Source: Aporrectodea caliginosa
Taxonomy: Eukaryota > Annelida > Clitellata > Crassiclitellata > Lumbricidae
Length of the DNA stretch: 64,000 nt
Direction: 5' to 3'
NCBI GenBank assembly: GCA_020284085.1
Contig: JACEVL010000934.1
Location: 186,001-250,000, forward strand
A model generated the notes under the pieces. That model worked only from the letters and a program-made list of their open reading frames with translations. It searched no databases and was not told where the DNA came from. Made by a program: the position numbers and the translations under genes. Below, piece by piece: positions 56,095-64,000 of the stretch. Position 1 is the stretch's first letter. Each line of letters starts with the position of its first letter.

Positions 56095-56925
56095 ACGAGT
56101 GGGAGCCCGTGGCCCCTTGGCCCCTCAACGACATATATAAATTATGCTGTCCATCTAAATTGAAATCTCGAAGCTAACATCTAAAAAGCGAGGCTAAACG
56201 GCTTTCAGGATCATGCCAAGTTTGAGAGCGATAGTAAGCCTACATCAATTGCTTTCTGGTTTTTTGGTAGACCCTATAATATTTTAAACTGAAATGTTGA
56301 AATATCGAGGCTGTTTTATAGGGTCCACGACTGCGGCTGGGTTAATCTTTTCAGTTTACCGATGGACTTAACCTAGTTTGTCGCTGTGCTTGTATTGGCC
56401 TCCTAGACACACGTTCTGTTGCATTATTTTTGGTTGGCTATCTAAACAAAATCTTTGCTTAGCCTACCATTAAGATTCTGATTAGATGCTATATATCCGG
56501 GTTTGCAAATGATTGATAGACTATGACCTCTGCAGGTCACCTGAAGGTTATGACATTGTTTTTGGCGCATCTAAATAGAAATCTTCAGTCAAATTGAAAG
56601 CGCCAAGTTCGCGATGGAAGTCAAGGACTTCTGGTTAAATATTGATTCTCTCAAGTCAGCGAACATGCTTTCGTTGTTTCATGACTTAATTGATCTGTAA
56701 CGTAATTATTTTGTATTATTTGCAGTACATTAATTACTCGCAGGTCAGTGAATCTGAATACGGGACACGAACCTAATCGGCTTCTGTAGCTATGAAAGTT
56801 ATTTATTATTATTATTATTTGCAGTTTTTTCTTTAAATCCAGCCAACGTCGTATTCTTAGATCAAGTGCTTAACCATATAGATCTAGTGATTAATTAATA
56901 TCGCAATAAAGAGGCAATTTCAAAC
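56095..56925. other. Intergenic, nothing assigned
   Basis: No supported gene or repeat. Confidence 0.4.
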
Positions 56926-56929
56926 TTCA

Positions 56930-57055
56930 TAAGCCGAGGCCGAGAGAACTGAAGGCGCTGAAACTTCGTATACATGTAGAGGCCGAGAAAACTGTAGGCG
57001 CTAGAACTTCATCAGCCGAGAAAACTAAGGGCGCTAAAACTTCGTAAGAGTGCAT
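56930..57055. repeat. Diverged tandem repeat, three units of about 40-48 bp
   Basis: Units share (A/G)CCGAGA(A/G)AACT, GGCGCT and AAACTTCGTA/AACTTCATCA. Confidence 0.8.
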
Positions 57056-57855
57056 GTAAAAGGCTATCAGCTTGTTCATTTGCTGTAGGCCTATGTTTGT
57101 ATTCTAAAGAGCTTTTGTCAAGTAGCCTACTTTGGTCTCAAGTATATAGGCCTACAGGTAGCCTACTTCAAAACAATACTTGAGTAAGACTATTTGTACC
57201 AAGTACCAACTACAACACCTCTGAAAATTACTTCACTAAATGTTTTGCTTATACATTGACCTATTTCAATTTGCTAACATCCAATCTCATCGCCATACTT
57301 TAACTATCAAGTTCACCATTAATCTCTCTCTTCGCATGATCTCTCAGATAATGCCTGCTGATCCTTAGCCAAAATACGTAAGCAAAGTGACAAATAGTTC
57401 TACTATCACATGCTTCACATTATGACGCAACGGCAGGCGAACATCTGCACAATTTACCAGCGATGGGTACCAAATACTTAACTAGTAGCCTATTTCAAAC
57501 TACTTCCTAACTACTGTCAAAATAAGTAGTTATAACTACAGTAACTGTTTAACTAGGCCTACTTTAAATGACAATTAGTTATAACTTATAACTAGCCTAG
57601 TTTTGGTAACTACCAGATAAGTTTGAAAAGTAATAATTAATTTTCGCTAGATTTAACAATAGCATGCACATCAACAAAGAAATTTCTTCACTTCCGAAAA
57701 TGCGGGCCCCTCAAAACTGCGGGCCCGGGTGCTGCAGCACCCTTAGCACCCCCTTTATTCGGGCCTGGGTGCATAGATATTCACCAAATAGCATGGGATT
57801 TCATTGTCTGTAGTAATTAGGCCTACTGATATTCAGTAATATACGGTAATATAAA
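57056..57855. other. Intergenic with hAT-like terminal sequences
   Basis: CAACACCTCTG near 57220 and CAGCGATGGGTACCAAATAC near 57460, with AGTAGTTATAACTACAGTAA-type sequence, resemble hAT ends of the YAGNGATGGGTA kind. No matched pair or TSD was found. A GGGCCCG-rich patch occurs at 57705-57770. Confidence 0.35.
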
Positions 57856-57859
57856 ATAC

Positions 57860-58148
57860 GGGGCCCGATAGCGCATTGGATAACACACTGGCATAGAGAG
57901 CGATATATATACTCGAGAGGTACCGAGATCGAGCCCGTAGGCGGAAATGCTTTGTAGGCTGCTATTAGCAACGTGTATTGCAGGCTGTCTGTTCTGTTAG
58001 TAGTGAAGATTTGTCTTCTGTCATTTTTGTTCTTGTGAATTATTGTTTAATTGTCATAACGTGTAAATGTAGGCTATAGGCCTACAGCTAGCGCAGTGCG
58101 TTTGTCAGGCGCTTCATTAAAGAAGAGATATTATATTATTATTATTCA
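57860..58148 (+). mobile_element. SINE family B, copy 3 (tail type 1)
   Basis: GGGCCCGATAGCGCATTGGA with the A box, a degraded B box (GAGATCGAGCCC), body GCTGCTATTAGCAACGTGTA, and the type 1 tail CGCAGTGCGTTTGTCAGGCG with (TTA)n. A short AT-rich insertion splits the head at about 57902. Confidence 0.85.
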
Positions 58149-58149
58149 A

Positions 58150-58558
58150 CACAAGTATTAAAAGGTCAAACACAAAGTGACAAATCTAATTTTAACAAAT
58201 TACTGCATATATGCTATCAAAACAAATTAACCAACAAGAGATAGTTACTGATAGAACATTATAAGTGGAAACCAGTAACCTTAATTCAAAACCAGTACCT
58301 CTCTGTCATAGAACGAGTATGCGCATATTACGAATATTAAGATTTGCATAAATTGACGAATATTGACGAATATTAAAACTGGCCAACGAATATTAAGAAT
58401 ATTAAATTTTTTTAGTTCTTTTAATTTTTAATTCTTCAAAATCCGGGATTAATTGTAAAAAATCAGTGCCAAAAATATGCATAAGAACAGCTATATATTA
58501 CAGTTACTCATCCAAGTACAGACCTAAGGTGGGTAAAATGATACCATAGGCCTACATT
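58150..58558. other. Intergenic, nothing assigned
   Basis: AT-rich. Short ACGAATATTAA repeats at 58335-58395. Confidence 0.4.
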
Positions 58559-58559
58559 C

Positions 58560-58825
58560 AGGCGCGTAACTAGCATTACGCAATTACGCAACTGCGTAAA
58601 GATTTTAGCAGCTCTCAAAATTGTTTAACCGTTTAGATTACTTTTTGACATTCTAGATTACTATTATTAGTTGAATTTCTAATGTGCAGACTTTATTACT
58701 GTACAGTCAGTAAAACATTTCCCTTCGCCGACATAGTAAAGACTCTGCAAATTTCGTGGCACTTCTGAAGTTTCGATCACAGACCGACACTATAGATTAA
58801 ATCATCGTAAGCTAATGTCATCTGG
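58560..58825 (+). repeat. Composite repeat, 5' fragment (copy 3)
   Basis: CAGGCGCGTAACTAGCATTA, CGCAATTACGCAACTGCGTA, AGATTTTAGCAGCTCTCAAA and ATTTCGTGGCACTTCTGAAG correspond in order to 42142-42415. It stops at CTAATGTCATCTGG just before the minisatellite. Sharing the left boundary with copy 2 suggests a true element end. Confidence 0.85.
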
Positions 58826-58829
58826 TCCA

Positions 58830-59212
58830 CGCAAAACCCAGTACATAAGTCCGTTGATTCAAAAATCAGCTGATCCACCTGTGTGGCCTGTGAGTTTGAG
58901 ACATTATTGTGGCAGAATGTCGTGCGGCTAGGTTGTACACTTTATTGTTTGATGCGAGCACAGAACAGATATCGGTCAGCTTATACGATATGTTGATAGC
59001 GTGAACAACCCGGTTCTCAGCATGTGGCAAAAGAACAATTTATAGGGCCTAACTGTCATCCCAAGGTTTCCCAACTCTTGACACCACTGGCGAAACTATT
59101 GCGACACTCGTAAAGCAGCAGCTTTATGAAGTTGGTGTCTGTATATGCTAAGGTATCTTGATAAGGACAATTTGCTGCCGACTTTTCAATCTGGTTTTTG
59201 TAAGGGCCACTC
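58830..59212. other. Intergenic, nothing assigned
   Basis: No supported gene or repeat before the hAT left end. Confidence 0.35.
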
Positions 59213-59914
59213 CACGGGAGAAGGTGGCGTAGGCAAGGGGGGTTTGGGGGGTTAAACCCCCCCCATTGGCTTAGGGGAAAAAAATTAAATAAGAAGAAAC
59301 AAAGCAACTGTTAGTAACAATTGTTTTTCTTACTTTATTCTCTTTATTACTTTATTCCCTTTGTATTATTTAAATTTATTTTCTGTTATAATTAAATTTT
59401 ATTTCCGTTATTTTTCTGATGTCCCATACGTTGTCTCCGTACTTTATGGTTACAGCGACGTCAGTGACGTCATTATTTAATATTTAGCGTCTTTGTTGTT
59501 TCGGTAGTAAACGAGAGCATACATTTTTACGAAAATATAAATTTTTCGGCGGTTTAGAAAAATTGTTCACATATATTAAGTTAAAAAATATACAGGTTAT
59601 TATACTCTTTAAAGCGAAACAGTTTCATTAACGCCATGTCTAAAAAACGACCGAGTAATAGTAATTTGAACTATTTGGAATTGAAAGCCAATAAATTATC
59701 CTTAAATTTATCCAAGACTAATTATATTATATTTAGATCTAAAACGAAAATTCTCCCTATTCTTGATTCTAGTATAAAAATTGATAACAAAGAAATTACT
59801 CAGGTCACTACTACAAAATTTTTAGGTGTATATGTTGATGAGCATTTAACATTTAATGATCATGTCTCAATAATAGCCAAAAAAGTGGCCAAAAACATAG
59901 GCATCATTTCTCGG

Positions 59915-61662
59915 GGGCCGCTATTACGGGGGTCCCTATTCCGGGGGTCCGCTATTCCGGGGTCCACTATTCCGGGGTCCGCTATTCCGGGGTCCGCTAT
60001 TCCGGGGTCCGCTATTCCGGACTAATGAAGACAAATATACAGTATATGTATATATGTACAATTGTACATTATATGTATATATATATGCATGTATATGTAT
60101 CGATTTATATATATATATATATATATACATGTTTGAATATGTATACATATGTTTGTATATATATGTATATAGATCTATAGATACATATACATGCATATAC
60201 ATACATAATGTGTATATATATATACATGCACAAACATAATTTATGTATATACATACATATATGTATACTTACACATACCTATAGGCCTACATACATATAT
60301 ACATATATATGTACATATACATATAAATATACATATATATATACATACATAAGTACATATATACGTAAATACATATATATACATGTACATAAACACATAC
60401 ATCTATATACATGTATAGTATACACATAAATATATACATATAGATACATACATTTATGTATATACATACATATATATATATATATATATTCACATCTGCA
60501 CACATAATTATATATATCATATATATATAATTATATTCATATATATATATATATGACATATGTACATATATACATATACAAACATGCTTATATATACATA
60601 TAATGTACATATACATAATTATATATATGTACATATACATCTATGTTTTAGCATGACACTTTCGGACTATCGAACCTTCGGATTATCGAACCTTCGGACT
60701 ATCGAACCTTCGGATTATCGACCTGTTCCCGTGTGAATATGTATATATATAAATGTATATACATATATGTAAGTATCTATATTTATATATGTATGTATGT
60801 ATATGTATATAGATGTATGTGTATATGTACATGTATATGTATATACGTATATATATATATGTACTTATGTAAATACATATGTGTGTGCATGTATACATAT
60901 TTGTGTACATATAGATGTATTTGTGTCTATATGTATGTATAGTTATGTGTAAGCACATATATATATATATAATGTATTATGTATATACTTGTATGTTTGT
61001 AGTTATACATATGTACAATTGTACATACATAAATATATATATACTGACATGTAAGTATATGTATATTCATGTATATATACAGGTATGTAGGTATTTAAAC
61101 ACATATTCATGCATAAATAATTATTTACTTACACATACCTATACATACATATATACACATATACATATACATATATATGTATATCTACATATATATACAC
61201 ACACACATATATTTACATAAGTACATTTATATATGTATTTACATATATATATATACATGTACATATACATACATATATACATACATATATACATATAGAT
61301 AGGCTACATACATATGTATATATATTACATATATAAATATATATGTACATATATACATGTATATATATGTATATATACATATGCACACATATATCTATAT
61401 ATATATACACTAATATCCAAATATATAACATGTATATAGATATAAAAACAGTTGTATATATAAACATATAAACATATACAAACATATATATACATGCATA
61501 TATATACATATAATGTACAATTGTACATAATTATATACATATATATTTGTCTTCATTAGTCCGGAATAGCGGACCCCCGGAATAGCGGACCCCCGGAATA
61601 GCGGACCCCCGGAATAGTGGACCCCGGAATAGCGGACCCCCGGAATAGTGGACCCCGTAATA
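59915..61662. mobile_element. Foldback element FB2 with 15-16-bp subrepeat arms and AT-rich core
   Basis: The left arm starts with about seven units of GGGGTCCGCTATTCC (15-16 bp). The right arm (61560-61658) has the complementary GGAATAGCGGACCCC units. Inner arms CGGACTAATGAAGACAAATA and TATTTGTCTTCATTAGTCCG are perfect, and AT-rich inner sequence (TGTACAATTGTACATTATAT) extends the symmetry. The core is about 1.4 kb of TATATACATA-type repeats. The host LINE segment 59860-59914 is duplicated at 61663-61716. Confidence 0.9.
60659..60722 (+). repeat. 16-bp tandem repeat in FB2 core
   Basis: Four units of TTCGGACTATCGAACC alternating C/T at position 7. Each unit is itself partly self-complementary. 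It has the same unit length as foldback arms, isolated in AT-rich DNA. Confidence 0.92.
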
Positions 61663-62162
61663 TCATGTCTCAATAATAGCAAAAAAGTGGCCAAAAACAT
61701 AGGCATCATTTCTCGGATTCGACATGTATTACAGAGACCTATCCTGATGAACTTGTACAACACTCTCATTCTTCCTTACCTCTCCTATTGCAATATTGTA
61801 TGGGCATCAAACTACCCCTCGCACCTGACAAGACTTACAATATTACAGAAGCGTATTGTACGTATTATTTGTGGTCTTAAATACAACCAAAGCACTAGCA
61901 CATACTTTAAGAAACTCAGAATAATGTCGTTGCTAAACATAAATAACATGCAGACTGGGATATTCATCAGTTGAAATAAACAGCACTGTACAGGAAATAA
62001 AATTTATAACAGTTTTTTGAATTTCTAAGTTATTCAAAATGCGATGTAGAAAAGTCAAATTATTTTCTTTTCCGTTTTTTTCTCGTGTTTTCCGTTTTTT
62101 ATTTTTTTCAATAAAACGACGTTTTTTTCCGTTTTTTATTTTGATTTTACCGTTTTTAACAA

Positions 62163-62310
62163 CTATGTTAAATACCATTGGTTTTCTCAGTTGAAATGGT
62201 TGGCATTCTCTGATTTGGAACAGGGTGCATTTTGTAAATACTGTGTTTTGTTCACTCGGGACGGAGCTGGCATAGGTCGGCAACCGTTAGGTCAACTATG
62301 CAAAAAAATT
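62163..62310 (+). pseudogene. TTF/ZMYM-type zinc finger of hAT transposase
   Basis: The frame reads WFSQLKWLAFSDLEQ then GAFCKYCVLFTRDGAGIGRQ and PLGQLCK. This closely follows the WLxYSxxxxGAFCKxCVLF...GxGxQxLGxL pattern of ZMYM1-like hAT proteins. The two cysteines of FCKYC are present. Downstream transposase sequence is missing, and the right TIR follows within 50 bp. Confidence 0.75.
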
Positions 62311-62384
62311 TACCAATCCCAAAACCCCCCCATCATAAATTCCTGGCTACGCCACTGGACAAGAGTTAGTTAGTTAGTTAGTGC

Positions 62385-63865
62385 CCTGTTAGTTCGCCTC
62401 CTCTCTGATGTCTATGGGGCTATTGATAGGTCACAGGTAATCCTCTTAGCATTATTTGCTGTCAGCACGGCGTTTGACACGTCGATCACGATATCATTCT
62501 TAGGCGCCTATCTACCTCGTTTGGCCTTTCTGGTAACTTTCTTGACTGGATTGTTTCCTACCTCCATCACCGTTCCTTCTCTGCGGTCTACGTGTCTACT
62601 AGGACTCCATGTGTTCCTGTCCCGTTTGGCCTGCCCCAGGAATCTGTGCTGGGCCCTCTTCTCTAATTATATTATTTATACTGCTGATACTGGTCCTCTC
62701 CTGGCCTCTTGCTGAGCCTTGCTCTGTGCTGAACCAATCTTATGCGGGTGACCTGCAGGCGTTTTGCACTGTCCTGCGTCAGCAGCCATTACCGAAGCCC
62801 GGGCCATGAACCGGGCAATGGAGGCTCTCGAGGCCTGGATGTCCTCCAATCGCCTGCGGCTAAACTCATCTAAGACCCAGTTCATTTGGCTTGGCACGCG
62901 CCAGCAGCTCGCAAAATTGATTTGGAGGCCCTTGCCCAGGAGTTCCCGCAGATTACTTTCTCACAGTGGCCAAGAAATTAATTAATTGATAAATCCAGGC
63001 AGGCAATCAACTTTATAAAATAAAATTATAGGCGTGTAGGGCCTATGCAATGAGATCGACGATCGTCATGAAAACTGCAATCTCTTAGAGAAAATAACAT
63101 ATCCAAAATTAAGTGGCCAAGGGCAGCATTTTGGGCCGTCGCCCCGGGCGGCATTTCAGCTCCGTACGCCATTGCTTTCTCATCCTTTGTCCGGGACCCT
63201 GGTGTCACATTAGACCAAGAACTAACGTTCACGCGGCATATCAGCCTGCTATGCCGCGATTGTGTATACCAGCTGCGTCAGCTTAGAGAGGTCTTCCGTT
63301 CCTTAACCTTTAATGCTGCCTTAATGCTTATCCACTTCTTTGTTATTTCCCGTCTTGATTATTGCAGCGCCCTCTGCGTGGGTTTTCCGGCGACTCGGGT
63401 TGGGTGTTTGGTTCGGGTCTTACGCTCGGCGGCACGCTATATTGGTTGCATCCCAAGATTCCGCCATGTTACTGACTAAATGCGGGATGTCTTGCATTGG
63501 CTTCCTTTCCCACAGTGGATCGCTTACCGGATCTCTTCCTTGGTCTGGCGCTGATGTGGTCTCTGTTTATCTACAGGAGCACCACCCTCAGCATCCAGCA
63601 CCGTGGTTCTCCTCGCTCTTCTAGGCAGGCTGAGGTTCTTGTCTCCTCCCGGTCGCGGACTTCTATTCTGCAGCGCCGTGCTTTTTCTGTTGCTGGCCTG
63701 CAATCTGGAATGGGCTTCCTTTGGCACTACGCCTAATGCCGAAAGCCCTTCAGATCACGTTCTATTCTAACTTCAAGACTGTTCGGACTTCGGAGTTGGG
63801 TCGGGTGCGCTCCTAAGTAGATAATCTTGAAGGGGCGCTATGTAAATCTCTGTAATGAATGAATG
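62385..63865 (+). pseudogene. CR1/L2-like LINE, 5'-truncated, decayed, with nested hAT MITE
   Basis: Frames in order: VILLALFAVSTAFDT (the usual LDLSAAFDT block); NFLDWIVSYLHHRSFS with one frame change; CVPVPFGLPQESVLGPLLF (normally GVPQGSVLGP); a tyrosine-aspartate YADD-like block reading SYAGDLQAF; LEAWMSSNRLRLNSSKTQFI. After the MITE come FVRDPGVTLDQELTF and VISRLDYCSAL, then RAFSVAGLQSGM. The 3' end CTTGAAGGGGCGCTATGTAA with (TGAA)n matches the tail of family A SINEs. Frameshifts, stops and the YADD-to-YAGD change show it is inactive. Confidence 0.88.
62964..63174. mobile_element. hAT MITE, 211 bp, inserted in LINE ORF
   Basis: Termini CAGTGGCCAAG and (right, reverse complement) CAATGGCGTAC. 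The perfect 8-bp TSD CTTTCTCA lies at 62956-62963 and 63175-63182. Skipping the element and one TSD copy, the LINE frame runs on as FPQITFS-SFVRDPG. Noncoding. Confidence 0.9.
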
Positions 63866-63869
63866 AATC

Positions 63870-64000
63870 ATAATTTGCCAAAGAGCTGATGTAAAATGTT
63901 ATTACTTTTAACCAAAAAGATTGTCTTCAAAATGGACCATTACAAACCAACAAATAAATTTATTTTCTTATGCTTTAGTTAATTGCTTTGATGAGTCTGT
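63870..64000. other. Intergenic to window end
   Basis: AT-rich, nothing recognised. Confidence 0.4.

Larger units (their letters stand above)
59656..61972 (+). pseudogene. LINE ORF2 C-terminal fragment split by foldback FB2
   Basis: The first part (59656-59914) reads LELKANKLSLNLSKTNYIIF then TTTKFLGVYVDEHLTFNDHV, the region just after the reverse transcriptase palm. The second part (61663-61972) restarts with VAKNIGIISRIRHVLQRPIL and continues YNTLILPYLSYCNIVWASNY and LQKRIVRIICGLKY. The two parts overlap by a 54-55-bp target duplication. The same family as the ORF at 10584-12974 is likely. It is 5'-truncated after the palm and inserted in a hAT element. Confidence 0.88.
59221..62357. mobile_element. 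hAT element with nested LINE and foldback
   Basis: The left end (AAGGTGGCGTAGGCAAGGGG) and the right end (reverse complement CAGTGGCGTAGCCAGGAA) are similar inverted termini. Octamers CACGGGAG and GACAAGAG match at only 5 of 8, so the TSD is weak. Inside are a plausible transposase start (MSKKRPSNS at 59636), the LINE insertion, and then a TTF/ZMYM zinc finger at 62163-62310. The rest of the transposase is deleted. Confidence 0.6.

Noticed and set aside
57100..57600. Complete hAT element
   Set aside because: Terminal-like sequences are present, but no matched pair or 8-bp duplication could be found.

Overview
The window looks like intergenic DNA of an animal. It has no operons. It is full of tRNA-derived SINEs, several LINE lineages, many hAT-type DNA transposons with 8-bp target-site duplications (TSDs), foldback elements, satellites and kilobase-scale microsatellites. 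My best guess is a marine invertebrate, possibly a deuterostome such as an echinoderm or hemichordate. That guess rests on foldback elements built like sea-urchin TU elements and on a strong excess of the palindrome TAGGCCTA. The species call is inference and weak.

Only one convincing host gene is visible: an intronless class A GPCR of the FMRFamide-receptor/GPR139-like type on the minus strand at 18968-20248. It sits between two long (GGAT/ATCC)n arrays in opposite orientation (15.4-16.0 kb and 23.3-24.3 kb).

Layout. 0-2.6 kb: microsatellites, a TATA-containing promoter-like segment and three SINEs. 3.07-5.57 kb: copy 1 of a composite repeat (GGTTGCTAAG minisatellite, TATA-like box, palindromes, 34-bp satellite), with copy 2 at 42.14-44.34 kb and a fragment at 58.56-58.83 kb. 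6.1-9.0 kb: a hAT-like element holding a LINE, which holds a SINE. 9.7-13.1 kb: a TU-like foldback holding a LINE with a 796-codon open frame. 16.9-17.6 and 26.3-28.0 kb: decayed hAT transposases. The second interrupts an older retroelement ORF. 28.3-28.7, 30.8-32.9, 46.6-47.5 and 52.8-54.1 kb: further hAT-like elements with 8-bp TSDs. 38.4-41.0 kb: an L2-like LINE with one frameshift. 59.2-62.4 kb: a hAT holding a LINE holding a second foldback. 62.4-63.9 kb: another LINE with a 211-bp hAT MITE inserted cleanly in its ORF.

How it fits together. Two SINE families share 3' tails with LINEs seen in the same window, which fits LINE-driven SINE mobilisation. Empty sites inside the window (paralogous repeat copies and restored reading frames) confirm several insertions and order them in time. 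The strongest candidates for undescribed biology are the satellite-bearing composite repeat and the foldback elements with 15-16-bp subrepeat arms. All coordinates and matches were read by eye; no search was run.
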